From CBDBND01 sp965207985 (lineage in GTDB: Bacteria > Pseudomonadota > Alphaproteobacteria > Rhodospirillales > Rhodospirillaceae): 64,000 nt of DNA. Positions 44,209-53,705 of this stretch are shown here, piece by piece. The position numbers and the translations under genes were made by a program. Numbering within the stretch: the first letter of the stretch is position 1; each line of letters begins with the position of its first letter. The stretch covers positions 889,658-953,657 of the forward strand of contig CBDBND010000035.1 in the NCBI GenBank assembly GCA_965207985.1. Reading direction: 5' to 3'. The notes beneath the pieces are model-generated. The model was given only the letters and a program-made list of their open reading frames with translations, was not told the origin of the DNA and did not search any database.

Positions 44209-45624
44209 TCATGCGTCATCATGCGCGTCAGCACTCGGCCGAGACTCAACCTCAATGACATCTGGAAACGTCAGGGCAACAGTCAAGCCGGGATCATTGT
44301 TGGACAGGCTGATCTTGATATTGTGAGACTTGGCGACCGCCGCGACCAAACTGAGACCGAGTCCTGATCCCGGAGAGGTGCGCGAATCTTCAAGCCTATA
44401 CAAGCGCTCAAACACCTTTTCATGAAGATCTTCGGGAATGCCCGGCCCCGTATCGGTGACTTCGAATACGGCACAACGGTCTAGAGTTTTTAGTCTCAGA
44501 CTGACGGATCCGTTGCTCGGTGTGTATTTGATCGCGTTGTCCGTTAAGTTCGCTATGGTCTGCGCCACCAAATTGGAATCGCCCATTGCTATTGCTGAAG
44601 AGTCGAACTCAACGTCGAAGGTGATCCCTTTGTCTTCTGCAAGCGGCCGATAAAGATCGGCAACATCTTCGGCAATTCTACCAAGTTCAAGAGGGTCGAA
44701 CGACCGCCGTAAGGAGGCTTCGGCACGGGCAATCCTCAGAAGCGACGAGAATGTGGCCAGCAATCCATCCGCTTCTTCGATGGCGTCTTCAAGTTCGGCT
44801 TTTTCCTCCGGGCTCACTGCATTTTCCACAGCAACCTCCAACCGGGCGCGAAGCCGGTTCAGAGGAGTGCGAAGATCATGGGCCACGTTGTCAGACACCT
44901 CCCTGAGACCGCGCATGAGCCGCTCGATCTGATCAAGCATTTCGTTCACGGACTCCGACAAGCGCGACAACTCGTCATCGTTCCCAGCCCCTTCGATTCT
45001 TTGACTCAAATCTCCACGCATGATCCGCCGGCAGGTTTGGGTAATGCGTTCAACGCGGCCCATGATGGAGCGGCTGAACAGAAACCCGCCAAGAACACCG
45101 AGCGCGACGGTCAGCGCCAGACCAATATTGAGAGACCTTAGAAGTTGCGCTCTAAAGTCGCGGGCATCGCGTATGTCTCTTCCGACCAAAAGCTGATACC
45201 CGCCTGGAATAAAAAACAGGAGAGCTCTGACATCGCCTGTGCCTTCGTCGGCTCGCTGCATATCCACAATGGAGAAATTGACCCATAAATCGTCCGCCAC
45301 CGTATCCCTTGGCCAGGAAGCTAGGTTCCCCGTAATCCTGTTCCGATTTGTATCGGTGAGGAGATAGATACCGTCGGTTCGTATGTTGGGATCCATGCGA
45401 CGGTTGATCGCCTGCACAAGACCCGAAATACCTGTGCGCTGATAGGTGTCCTGAAATCCACGCACCTCTGCTTCGATAGCTGCTTCTACCTGCCGTTCTG
45501 CAAAAACGCTGGTATTGATGAAAACAAAAGCAAAAAGGATGCCGACAGAACCAGCGAAGACGGCCGTATAGAGAAGCGCGAGCCTGAAGGATGTCGTTCT
45601 TGCAAGGCGTCCGAACCGGGTCAC
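44209..45624 (-). CDS. HAMP-domain sensor histidine kinase
   Basis: A 471-aa inner-membrane kinase with two transmembrane segments (SFRLALLYTAVFAGSVGILF near the start and IGLALTVALGVLGGFLF near residue 170) enclosing a periplasmic sensor of about 130 residues. HAMP follows, then the H box DNVAHDLRTPLNRLRARLE, N box LTDNAIKYTPSNG, G1 DTGPGIPED and G2 GSGLGLSLVAAVAKSH. It resembles QseC/CusS/TctE-type kinases. It starts 3 bases after the response regulator stop, forming an operon. The signal is unknown. Confidence 0.92.
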   Translation of the reverse strand: MTRFGRLARTTSFRLALLYTAVFAGSVGILFAFVFINTSVFAERQVEAAIEAEVRGFQDTYQRTGISGLVQAINRRMDPNIRTDGIYLLTDTNRNRITGNLASWPRDTVADDLWVNFSIVDMQRADEGTGDVRALLFFIPGGYQLLVGRDIRDARDFRAQLLRSLNIGLALTVALGVLGGFLFSRSIMGRVERITQTCRRIMRGDLSQRIEGAGNDDELSRLSESVNEMLDQIERLMRGLREVSDNVAHDLRTPLNRLRARLEVAVENAVSPEEKAELEDAIEEADGLLATFSSLLRIARAEASLRRSFDPLELGRIAEDVADLYRPLAEDKGITFDVEFDSSAIAMGDSNLVAQTIANLTDNAIKYTPSNGSVSLRLKTLDRCAVFEVTDTGPGIPEDLHEKVFERLYRLEDSRTSPGSGLGLSLVAAVAKSHNIKISLSNNDPGLTVALTFPDVIEVESRPSADAHDDA

Positions 45625-45627
45625 GAG

Positions 45628-46305
45628 TCAGCCTGATGGTTCGAGTTTATATCCTGCACCGCGAACGGTCTGCAGAATTTGCGTATCGAAAGGCTTATCG
45701 ATTTTCTGGCGCAATCGGCTTATATGCACATCGATTACATTGGTCTGTGGATCGAAATGATATTCCCAGACATTTTCCAAAAGCATTGTCCGCGTCACCA
45801 CCTGACCGGCATGCCGCATGAGGTATTCCAGCAATTTGAATTCCCGGGGATGAAGATAGACCCGTTGCCCTTGCCTCGTCACTTTACGCGCCAAAATATC
45901 CATGTCCAGGTCGCCGACAGAAAGATACGTGGCTTCTGCTTGCCCCTTTCCGCGCCGTAGAAGCGCTTCGATACGGGCGAGAAGCTCGGCCATGGCAAAA
46001 GGTTTGACAAGATAGTCGTCTCCGCCCGCCTTCAAGCCTTCGACACGGTCGTCAACCTCCCCCAAAGCGCTTAAAAAAAGAACAGGAGTGTTGATCTCTT
46101 GCTCACGCGCCGTCTGTACCACCGTAACGCCGTTAGGACCTGGCAACATGCGATCAACGATCATCACGTCATAGGTTTCATTGAGGGCAAGGTCTAGTCC
46201 CGCCTGACCGTCGCTCGCGTGGTCGACAACATAACCGGCTTCCTGCAGTCCCTTGGTGATAAATCCAGCCGCCTTTTGATCATCTTCGATGACAAGAACA
46301 CGCAT
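45628..46305 (-). CDS. OmpR-family response regulator
   Basis: 225 aa. Receiver: LVIEDDQKAAGFITKGLQ, phospho-acceptor Asp in MIVDRMLPGPNG, Thr/Ser and Lys in LFLSALGEV and LVKPFAMAELLARI. Winged helix: YLHPREFKLLEYLMRHAGQV, NVWEYHFDPQTNVIDVHISR and VRGAGYKLE. The HFDPQTNVIDVHISRLR segment is characteristic of CusR/PcoR/QseB-like regulators. It is first in the operon with the histidine kinase; an AT-rich divergent region lies upstream. Confidence 0.93.
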   Translation of the reverse strand: MRVLVIEDDQKAAGFITKGLQEAGYVVDHASDGQAGLDLALNETYDVMIVDRMLPGPNGVTVVQTAREQEINTPVLFLSALGEVDDRVEGLKAGGDDYLVKPFAMAELLARIEALLRRGKGQAEATYLSVGDLDMDILARKVTRQGQRVYLHPREFKLLEYLMRHAGQVVTRTMLLENVWEYHFDPQTNVIDVHISRLRQKIDKPFDTQILQTVRGAGYKLEPSG

Positions 46306-46470
46306 GGTAAAACCCTACAAAACTCTCACACCGGTTGCGGCCACTCGGGTGACAATGTTCCGGTATTGCATTGAACCACAGACCTGACCAAGAACTTCAT
46401 TATATAGTTTTCATGTCAATGGTTTAGAGAATAAATAGTTGGCTGTTTGGATAAGGGCATGGAGTCGGCG

Positions 46471-46935
46471 ATGACGGAGCTACAACAGGACTTACAGGAT
46501 CTTTTGGCTGAGTTTGAAAAACGATGGTGTCGGCTCAAGCCCACCGAGCTGAAAGAGCTATGGGACCCGGCGGAAAGCAACCCCTTTTATATCGCTGAAG
46601 AAATTGCTGAACCGATGTACGGCTGGGAGGTCATCGAGCCCTATTGGCAGGCGGCTGAACAGATTCTGCTTAAGTTTTCGATCCGCACCTGGGGCTTGAA
46701 GTGCAAATTGATCGGCGAAGACTTAGCGGTCATGAACTTCATCATGCATTGGAACGGCCTGATCAAAGGTATGGAAGACGGTCCGCTCGGACTGGACGTG
46801 CGTGTTTCGGCCATCGTTCGGCGGACTGACGAGGGCTGGCGTTTTTGCCATTACGTGGAATCTCCGCTTGGCGCCTTCCCCTATCTCAGAGCAACGTACC
46901 TTGCCAACGTCGACCCAGGGTTCATGGACGAGTAA
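46471..46935 (+). CDS. SnoaL/NTF2-like protein
   Basis: About 154 aa from ATG 46471, which has GGAG 6 nt upstream; in-frame ATG 46459 is too close to its purine tract. An alpha+beta cone fold of the DUF4440/SnoaL_3 type is suggested by LLAEFEKRWCRLKPTELKEL, GWEVIEPYWQAAEQIL and the closing VSAIVRRTDEGWRFCHYVES. Members may be enzymes or small-molecule binding proteins; no catalytic residues can be assigned. It is divergent from the two-component genes. Confidence 0.7.
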   Translation: MTELQQDLQDLLAEFEKRWCRLKPTELKELWDPAESNPFYIAEEIAEPMYGWEVIEPYWQAAEQILLKFSIRTWGLKCKLIGEDLAVMNFIMHWNGLIKGMEDGPLGLDVRVSAIVRRTDEGWRFCHYVESPLGAFPYLRATYLANVDPGFMDE

Positions 46936-47042
46936 TGCTAAGTCACTGTAATTTTTATAGTTTCTAGCAATCGATTGCGTCAGGTGCGGGGCGTATATTG
47001 AATGTGATTCAAGGTTGGTTCGCGACCAAAGATGGACCCCAC

Positions 47043-47810
47043 ATGCCCCCACGCGCCCGCGTGATTTCGATCCTGATCGGTGCCGCCAGTGTCGCGTGCA
47101 TGAGCGGTGTATTGGGTACGGAAGCAGAGGCCCAAGTTGGCGTGCGCGTCAATCCGGCTCCTCTGACTGGAGCCATTAATCAAAGTCTGAATGCGGTCAA
47201 CAATCAGGTCTCGCGTGGGCTGACTCAGATGAGTACCTCCGTAAACAGAGGCATTGGACAAATTAACACGTCGGTGAACCGTGGTCTTAACGCCATGAAT
47301 TCATATGTCTACCAGCCTCCGGTACAAATGCGATATCCGTCTTATAGGACGTCATATCGCCCCACCAGCTTAGCCAACCGTGCTTCAACTGCCGCACGAT
47401 CGAGCTACTACACACCGCAAACCCTTAATCAGCCCACCGCGCGTCAGACCCAACGGATGCGGCTGAGCGAAGAACAAATAGCGATACTTCGGGAGCACCA
47501 AGCGAAAGCGGCAAAAACACAGGCTGGCCTCGGAATATTATCGGCTGACTCCCTCGCCCGCCTCAATGACACCCAGACCGGTTTGCAAAATGCAGCGCAA
47601 AACGCCGCATTCGATGCCCAAATCGGTGAAATTATTGAATGGACCTATGAAGGCGTTTCGGGCTCAGCCCGTGCTGTATCAGAAAGCCGGTTTGGCACCA
47701 TGTATTGCCGTGAGTTCAAACAAACGCTGACCATGGACGGCAATACTGAGATTGCAACGGCAACCGCGTGCCGTCGCGGCAACGGCCAGTGGGCGCGTTC
47801 TGCCTACTGA
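47043..47810 (+). CDS. Secreted protein with C-terminal 17-kDa surface-antigen-like domain
   Basis: About 255 aa from ATG 47043, with signal peptide RVISILIGAASVACMSGVLG ending TEAEAQ. Residues following contain short repeats (SVNRGIGQINTSVNRGLNAM) that could form a helical or coiled stretch. A Tyr/Ser/Arg-rich middle follows (RYPSYRTSYRPTSLANRAS). The C-terminal region WTYEGVSGSARAVSESRFG, YCREFKQTLTMDG and ATACRRGNGQWA matches the pattern of the surface antigen family with its CREY...CRxxGxW cysteines. Likely periplasmic or outer-membrane associated. Confidence 0.75.
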   Translation: MPPRARVISILIGAASVACMSGVLGTEAEAQVGVRVNPAPLTGAINQSLNAVNNQVSRGLTQMSTSVNRGIGQINTSVNRGLNAMNSYVYQPPVQMRYPSYRTSYRPTSLANRASTAARSSYYTPQTLNQPTARQTQRMRLSEEQIAILREHQAKAAKTQAGLGILSADSLARLNDTQTGLQNAAQNAAFDAQIGEIIEWTYEGVSGSARAVSESRFGTMYCREFKQTLTMDGNTEIATATACRRGNGQWARSAY

Positions 47811-47837
47811 GCTCTGCCTTCAAGAAACAGTTTAATT

Positions 47838-49349
47838 TCACGATCTATTAAAGAGCGCCGCTAGGTTCGACCGGCTTATTTTACCGCTGGAGGTGCGTTC
47901 CAGATTTTCGATAAAGCGCCATTGCCGCGGACAGGCATAAGGTTCCAACGCATCATGACAATGGTTGGTTAAATCTTCTTCCGTGAGGTTCGACCCCGGT
48001 TTGCAAACAACCGCAGCGGCGATCACTTCCCCCCAGCGGGAATGTGGCAATCCCAAAACAACCGCATCATTGACCTCTGAGTGGGACAACAAGACAGCTT
48101 CGATTGCGGAAGGATAGACCGTATACCCCGCCGACGTGATCACCGTCCCTTCCCGCCCATCGAGATAGAGGAATCCGTTCTCATCCAAGTGTCCTAGGTC
48201 ACCAACCGTGGCCCATGCCCCGTCTTTACGGAAACCGCTACCGTCGGTCGGGCCCACATAACCATTGCTGATCATGTTGCTCTGAACCCAAATGGTGCCG
48301 ACATGTCCGGGTTGGGCGGATGATTGGTCTTCCGCCCGCACATCGAGTTTGACTCCGGAGAAGGCCCGGCCCACCGATGACGCAGGGCAATTTTCCGATC
48401 CCTTCGCAACGGTGATAAAGCTGAGTTCGGACGCTCCATAGTATTCGATGACATCGGCCTTGGGAAAAACGGCTGGAAGATCCCGTCGTAGATCAGGCGA
48501 TAGCTTTGCTCCGGCCGTAACAATACGGGTCACCGAATCAATTTGAGTCTCTTGCCTGCCAGATCCGTAGTGGTCGAGCAGCAGATCAAGCATGGAGGGA
48601 ACAGCGACGAGCATTGTTGCGTTATATGAGGTCAGGGAGCGAACAACGGCTTCAGCGTCGAATTGATGTCGGATCACCACTGCAGCGCCCGTACTTATAG
48701 CTTCAATGGCCGCATAGAGGGATAAGCCGTGACTGAGGGGGCCGGGCGCAAGCACCACATCGTCTGAACGTGTACCCAGTTCGATGGCGCTGTGGTGAAA
48801 ACTCTCAATCCACGTTTGATGGGAGCGGATAAACGCTTTTGGCGTACCGCTGGAACCCGAAGTAAAGCCGATCAGGAACGGCATCTCCGCCGTTGGCACT
48901 GATTTTAGGGCTCCCCCGTCGCTATCGCTTGAATTAAGTGTCTCAAGGTCATTGGTGGACAATGACAGTGTTGCCTCACTCTTCACTGACAAACGATCGA
49001 GTATCTCCTGTGGCGCCACGAGGATGTTAGGAGCGTGGTCGTCGACAAGGCTCTGTAGAAGATGTGCCGGCCAAGAAGGGTCGAACAGGCAAACGCATCC
49101 GCCAGCCATAAGGGTGCCAAAAAACACGTCGAACACTTCAGCGCTGTTTGGAAGGCAAAGCCCGACACGTCTCGCCTGTCGCCGGTCGACTTCGGCTGCA
49201 AAAGCACGACTTCGCCGGGCCAGATCTGCAAACGTAATAGCAATGTCATCATCGTACACGGCAACACGATTGGGGTCCTGCACGGCCCACCGCATAAAAC
49301 CGTCATGGACCAAAGTAGAGCAGGGCGTGGCCTGATTTACCTGCGTCAT
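47838..49349 (-). CDS. AMP-binding acyl-CoA ligase in the biotin transport operon
   Basis: A 503-aa member of the ANL superfamily. The P-loop is FTSGSSGTPKAF. GDLGHLDENGFLYLDGREG is the hinge and adenosine-binding motif, and the catalytic Lys is in ERTSSGKISRSNL. It activates a carboxylic acid to an acyl-AMP and then a CoA thioester. Its ATG overlaps the bioY stop by 4 bases, so it is translated with the biotin transporter genes. A BioY gene next to an acyl-CoA ligase is also known from the B. subtilis yhfUTS cluster. The acid is unknown; a biotin precursor such as pimelate is a guess. Confidence 0.88.
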   Translation of the reverse strand: MTQVNQATPCSTLVHDGFMRWAVQDPNRVAVYDDDIAITFADLARRSRAFAAEVDRRQARRVGLCLPNSAEVFDVFFGTLMAGGCVCLFDPSWPAHLLQSLVDDHAPNILVAPQEILDRLSVKSEATLSLSTNDLETLNSSDSDGGALKSVPTAEMPFLIGFTSGSSGTPKAFIRSHQTWIESFHHSAIELGTRSDDVVLAPGPLSHGLSLYAAIEAISTGAAVVIRHQFDAEAVVRSLTSYNATMLVAVPSMLDLLLDHYGSGRQETQIDSVTRIVTAGAKLSPDLRRDLPAVFPKADVIEYYGASELSFITVAKGSENCPASSVGRAFSGVKLDVRAEDQSSAQPGHVGTIWVQSNMISNGYVGPTDGSGFRKDGAWATVGDLGHLDENGFLYLDGREGTVITSAGYTVYPSAIEAVLLSHSEVNDAVVLGLPHSRWGEVIAAAVVCKPGSNLTEEDLTNHCHDALEPYACPRQWRFIENLERTSSGKISRSNLAALFNRS

Positions 49350-49879
49350 AGGTCTTTTGGATAGGCTCGCCGGACCGCGGCCGCTGTAACACTCGCAATG
49401 CCAGCCTTAAGGATATCGCCAGGTAAAAAGGCTGCGGATCCAGCGGCAGTGGTCAAAAGCGGAAGGCCTGACACAATAGCCACGCCGGGAATACCCAATG
49501 CGTAAACGACTCCGATTCCTCCGACGCCGCAGGCCAGGGCCAGTCGAAGGACCGAAGTTTGTGCGTTCCTTGCCATAAGACCAATGACCGCTGCGCCTAC
49601 CGGCCAGCCGACCAAGAACCCGACACTCGGCCCGACAAAGACGCCGAGCCCGCCGCGTCCACCGGACAAAAGGGGCAATCCAAGTGCGACTAATGCCAAA
49701 AGGAGAAGCATGGCCCCGGCAGCCCGGCGGGGGCCGAGCAAACATCCCGCCAGCATAACCCCCAATGACTGGGCGGTGATCGGCACGGGAATTAGGGGTA
49801 CAGGTAACGGCGGCAATAAACCGAGAGCAGCAGTCAATGCTGCAAAGGTAGAGATGAGAACGCTGTCCCGGGCATTCAT
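49346..49879 (-). CDS. bioY: Biotin transporter substrate-binding (S) component BioY
   Basis: A 177-aa membrane protein with about six helices. PLPVPLIPVPITAQSLGVMLAG and GCLLGPRRAAGAMLLLLAL are the conserved BioY blocks, with FVGPSVGFLVGWPVGAAVIG and the final GDILKAGIASVTAAAVRRAY. It binds biotin and docks with BioMN. It overlaps bioN by 4 bases and the acyl-CoA ligase by 4. Confidence 0.94.
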   Translation of the reverse strand: MNARDSVLISTFAALTAALGLLPPLPVPLIPVPITAQSLGVMLAGCLLGPRRAAGAMLLLLALVALGLPLLSGGRGGLGVFVGPSVGFLVGWPVGAAVIGLMARNAQTSVLRLALACGVGGIGVVYALGIPGVAIVSGLPLLTTAAGSAAFLPGDILKAGIASVTAAAVRRAYPKDL

Positions 49880-50493
49880 GACGTTTCATCCCAGCGGTCA
49901 TATCCTCGCGCCACTAGAGCGTCCGACATAACATCGGCTTGTTGGAGAACACGGGTCAGAATGGGCACAAACAGTGTCATGATCGAGCGGTCCAGCCCAC
50001 GGGCGCGCTGTGCTTCCCGTACCTCCTTTACCACGTCGCCAAGCGCGGGGATCAGGCGGAGTGTCAGCGCCACCATAAAGGCGACACGCGTCGGTGAAAC
50101 ACCCAATGGTTTGAACCAAGCACTTACACGGACAAGACCATCGGTCATGTCGGACAGCCGCGTGGTCAAGGTCACCAACGTTGCTGCCCACACCAGTGCC
50201 ATGAGGCGTAACACAACACGTATGGCCGTATCGGCATCACCGAGATACCCTTGCGCCAAACCGATAAGCACCAGCCAGGGGATAAGAGGCCGCGTGCATC
50301 GCCAAAGATGCCGCCATCCGTCAGTCCCCAGAAACAAAAAGGCAAGGCCGATCAGACCAGCCAACGCAACCAACAAGAGCGATGATTTGATTACCACAAG
50401 AACCGTGCCGAAGACGACCAACAGGATCATCTTCGGACCTGCAGACAACCGGTGCAGGATGCTGTGTCCCGGTTCGTAAAGACCGACAATCAC
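49876..50493 (-). CDS. bioN: Energy-coupling factor transmembrane (T) component BioN
   Basis: A 205-aa EcfT-family protein with four to five helices. The coupling-helix signature appears as LGDVVKEVREAQRARGLD and the family start SILHRLSAGPKMILLVVFG. The Ala-Arg-Gly motif (ARG in QRARG, and VARGYDRWDE at the end) mediates contact with the ATPases. It overlaps bioM and bioY by 4 bases each. Confidence 0.92.
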   Translation of the reverse strand: MIVGLYEPGHSILHRLSAGPKMILLVVFGTVLVVIKSSLLLVALAGLIGLAFLFLGTDGWRHLWRCTRPLIPWLVLIGLAQGYLGDADTAIRVVLRLMALVWAATLVTLTTRLSDMTDGLVRVSAWFKPLGVSPTRVAFMVALTLRLIPALGDVVKEVREAQRARGLDRSIMTLFVPILTRVLQQADVMSDALVARGYDRWDETS

Positions 50494-51176
50494 GATAGCG
50501 TCTCCAAATAAAACGGAAGCGCCTCTGCTGGTGGCGCATCACAACTGACGCGACCGTCTGAAAGAACCAGAACACGCTCATAGTCTTCCAACTGTTCAAC
50601 GTGATGGCTGATGGTTATGACGTAACAAGACAAGGCCGCGAGTATGTTACTGACCTTTTTGGCATTGCGCCGGTCGAGCAACGTGGTCGGCTCGTCACAG
50701 ACCAGAATATCCGGTTCAGCAACCATCACACCCGCCAGGGCAACCAGTTGCTTCTCTCCTCCGGAAAGAACATGGGCGGACCGGTCTGCCAGCTCGGTCA
50801 GTCCAAATTGCTTGACTGTCTTTTGAACCCGTTCGCCGGTTTCCTTTTCATCCAACCCGAACGGTTTGAGCCCGAGAGCAATGTCTTCGGCAACGGTCGG
50901 CATGACGATTTGATTATCGGAATTTTGAAAGAGAAACCCGACCTGACGCCGCACGGCTTTGGCATCCTCACGGGTATCGATACCGTTAACACAGACTTTG
51001 CCGTCATCGGGAAGTAAGAGACCATTGAGCAGCCGGGCTAACGTGCTTTTGCCGGAACCGTTGTCACCGATGACGCCAATGCGCCGCTCCGTCAATGACA
51101 GAGTCAAGTCAGACAAGACAGCCCGGCTTTGAAACCGGACAGTAACGTGATCGAGTTCGATTCTCACAAGGGCCAA
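50490..51176 (-). CDS. bioM: Energy-coupling factor ATPase BioM
   Basis: A 228-aa ABC ATPase. Walker A GDNGSGKSTLARLL, Q-loop LFQNSDNQIVMPTV typical of ECF ATPases, signature LSGGEKQLVALAGV, Walker B ILVCDEPTTLLD and switch His in ITISHHVEQ. It is the only ATPase of the set, as in tripartite BioMNY, where it acts as a homodimer. Its start overlaps the upstream SLC13 permease gene by 13 bases. Confidence 0.94.
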   Translation of the reverse strand: MALVRIELDHVTVRFQSRAVLSDLTLSLTERRIGVIGDNGSGKSTLARLLNGLLLPDDGKVCVNGIDTREDAKAVRRQVGFLFQNSDNQIVMPTVAEDIALGLKPFGLDEKETGERVQKTVKQFGLTELADRSAHVLSGGEKQLVALAGVMVAEPDILVCDEPTTLLDRRNAKKVSNILAALSCYVITISHHVEQLEDYERVLVLSDGRVSCDAPPAEALPFYLETLS

Positions 51177-52945
51177 GCAAATAAAAGAAAGGGAACAGAT
51201 ACCGCAACAACTAGAATTTCCAAGGGCAATCCCATGCGCCAGTAGTCACCGAACTGATACCCGCCTGGTCCTAGGATCAACGTATTGTTTTGGTGGCCGA
51301 TGGGCGTCAGGAAGGCGCAAGACGCGCCAATGGCCACAGCCATGAGGAATGTGTCCGGATTGGCGTCCAGACGGCTGGCGATTTGCACCGATATGGGAGC
51401 CATAACCACGGCTGTGGCCACATTGTTCATGATGTCGGAGAGGGTCATGGTTGCCACCATCACCACAATCAACGCCACGACGACGGGAAATTGACCGGTG
51501 AGCATGACAATGCCTTGAGCAATGAGTGCCGCTGCTCCTGTATTTTCGAGGGCTTGGCCAACGGGAATCATACAACCGAGGAGGATCAACACCGGCCATT
51601 CAATGCTGCCATAGGCGCGGCTGGGCGACATGATCCGGCCCAAAATCATAATCGCAACGGCGACGCCGAAAGCGACGGTGATGGGCACGACTTTAAAGGC
51701 CGCTGCGGCTATGGCAGCAATGAAAACAGCTGAGGCAAATAGGGCGCGGCGGCGGCGGCCAACCCGCAAGGACCGTTTGGCCAAGGGCAGGCAACCCAGC
51801 CGAATGAGCGATTCCGAAATCAGATCCGTTTCGCCCTGCAGAAGCAGAACATCGCCGGCACGGAACCGGTGACGCTTCATGCGCGTCATTTTTCTCTGGC
51901 CATGGCGGGCAATGGCTAAAAGATTGAGATTGTACCGGTTGCGCAAACCGATTTCGCGTACGGTCATGCCTTCGATCCGTGCTCCCGGCGTGACCACAGC
52001 TTCGATCAGACTGACCCGGTCGGACTTGATATGCTCTTGGGCTCGGTTTTCCGCGCCGACCAAATCCAATTTGAAGTCCGCGATCGCGGTGTCCAGTGCT
52101 TCCGCATCTCCGGTGATGGCAATGATGTCCCCCGCCTCCGCGCGGTCCGTTACCGGAGGATAGGGCATTGGATGGTCGTTGTGGATCAGTGCCGCAACGG
52201 TGACGTCTTTCTCTTCCAACTCTTCCATGACTTCGAGCATGAATTTACCGACCAAACTGGACTGCTCCGTGAGCCGGACTTCCGTCACGTAAGGCTGAAG
52301 ATCGAAGGCGGCGTCGCCCGATGCCGTTGTCGAACGGCCGGTAGGAATCAAGCGCCAGCCAATGAGCGAAACAAATGCCACACCGGCGATGGCTACTGGT
52401 ACACCGACCCATGAATAGTCGAACATGGCGAAAGCTTCGCCGGCTCCGGCACCGCGGTAATTGGACACAAGAATATTTGGCGGGGTGCCGATCAAAGTGG
52501 TCATACCCCCAAGGATGGACCCAAAAGAGAGCGGCATGAGAAGAACGGACGGGGCGACATTGCATTTTCGCGCTGTCTGAAGGGCAACGGGCATCAGCAA
52601 CGCGAGTGCCCCAACATTGTTCATCAAACCAGATAGTGCTGCAGCCAACCCCGACAAGACGGCGATGAGAAGGGTCGGACTGTGGGTCTCCGGAACCGCA
52701 TATTCTGCAATGAGGTCGACGGTGCCCGATTGGCGCAATCCTTCGCTGATCATCAAAACCAGAGCGACGGTGACAACGGCAGGATTGCCAAAACCAGAGA
52801 ATGCGGAGTCAGAAGGTACAATGCCGGAAACCACGGCCGCAAAAAGCGCACCAAAGGCAACAAAGTCGTAGCGCAGCCATCCGCCGATAAAAAAAACAAG
52901 AACGCCAGCGAGGATGGCGAATGCGGAAATTTGGTCAACGGTCAT
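51164..52945 (-). CDS. SLC13-family permease with two RCK_C (TrkA-C) domains
   Basis: A 593-aa inner-membrane protein. N- and C-terminal membrane halves (VFFIGGWLRYDFVAFGALFA; ICASCAFLTPIGHQNNTLIL-like GASCAFLTPIGHQNNTLILG) flank a cytoplasmic segment of about residues 205-390 with two TrkA-C-like modules. FGSILGGMTTLIGTPPNILV is the SNT-like signature region. The family transports sulfate, citrate, dicarboxylates or other anions with Na+ or H+. It overlaps bioM by 13 bases, which places it at the head of the biotin transporter operon. Confidence 0.9.
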   Translation of the reverse strand: MTVDQISAFAILAGVLVFFIGGWLRYDFVAFGALFAAVVSGIVPSDSAFSGFGNPAVVTVALVLMISEGLRQSGTVDLIAEYAVPETHSPTLLIAVLSGLAAALSGLMNNVGALALLMPVALQTARKCNVAPSVLLMPLSFGSILGGMTTLIGTPPNILVSNYRGAGAGEAFAMFDYSWVGVPVAIAGVAFVSLIGWRLIPTGRSTTASGDAAFDLQPYVTEVRLTEQSSLVGKFMLEVMEELEEKDVTVAALIHNDHPMPYPPVTDRAEAGDIIAITGDAEALDTAIADFKLDLVGAENRAQEHIKSDRVSLIEAVVTPGARIEGMTVREIGLRNRYNLNLLAIARHGQRKMTRMKRHRFRAGDVLLLQGETDLISESLIRLGCLPLAKRSLRVGRRRRALFASAVFIAAIAAAAFKVVPITVAFGVAVAIMILGRIMSPSRAYGSIEWPVLILLGCMIPVGQALENTGAAALIAQGIVMLTGQFPVVVALIVVMVATMTLSDIMNNVATAVVMAPISVQIASRLDANPDTFLMAVAIGASCAFLTPIGHQNNTLILGPGGYQFGDYWRMGLPLEILVVAVSVPFLLFAWPL

Positions 52946-52995
52946 GGGGATGTTGGCTTAGCGGCCGGATGTTTTGGTCCGCAGACGGGTGGGCA

Positions 52996-53616
52996 TCAAC
53001 GCCGTAAACCGCGCACCAGAAATGTATTGAAGGCGCCAATTTGTGCCCTGTTCTGGCGCAGTTCCTGATAACCGGGGTCGTTCCACATGTTGGTGGCCGC
53101 GGCTTGCGTGGGAAAAACGGCGACGGAAAAGTCGTGGTCGATAAGATCCCCTTCGAGGCGCTCAGTGTCGTCATAAGCCGCACGCGCGAGGTAAAAAATA
53201 TCCCGGCTGGCGAACTTCTCTTCTTCCGCCTCAGCCATGGGTGCGTAGGCTTCCTTATCAATCGTTCGATAAACGGAAATGAGGTAAGCCGGCTCCCCTT
53301 CCGGGGCTTCGTTATCATTGCCGGTCAGCACAAAGACGTTAAACGTGCCGGCATCTTTGCGCAGTTTCTTGGCGTCTTCATATTCCGGTGAAAACCAAAA
53401 CTTGGTCACATCCTCCGGCGAATTAAACCGGGCGAGAACGAGAGAATGATCAAACCATTGACCCTCTAAGTGCTCTACCCCCCGGCCGGGCCCTCCGATA
53501 CCGAGATAAACTCCTCCATATTTCTCATAAATAGGCGGCAATGCGGCGGAATACCGTGCCATTTTTTCTGGGTCGAGAGAGTGACCGAGGACGAGGAGAT
53601 ATCCTGGCGAAGCCAT
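52996..53616 (-). CDS. Tandem DUF1330 protein
   Basis: A 206-aa protein made of two DUF1330 (dimeric alpha-beta barrel) units: residues about 1-98 (GYLLVLGHSLDPEKMARYSA, FNSPEDVTKFWFSPEYEDAK) and about 108-204 (AYLISVYRTIDKEAYAPMAE, FPTQAAATNMWNDPGYQELR). Most family proteins have a single unit of about 95 aa. Ligand and reaction are unknown. It is 50 bases upstream of the SLC13 gene on the same strand. Confidence 0.83.
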   Translation of the reverse strand: MASPGYLLVLGHSLDPEKMARYSAALPPIYEKYGGVYLGIGGPGRGVEHLEGQWFDHSLVLARFNSPEDVTKFWFSPEYEDAKKLRKDAGTFNVFVLTGNDNEAPEGEPAYLISVYRTIDKEAYAPMAEAEEEKFASRDIFYLARAAYDDTERLEGDLIDHDFSVAVFPTQAAATNMWNDPGYQELRQNRAQIGAFNTFLVRGLRR

Positions 53617-53705
53617 AGGGCATTCCTTTCCAGCGGAACAGGATGGAAGACTTCAGGTGTGCGGGAATAAGCCCCTGTTGTCAACGGATTGACCTTTAAC
53701 GCGGC

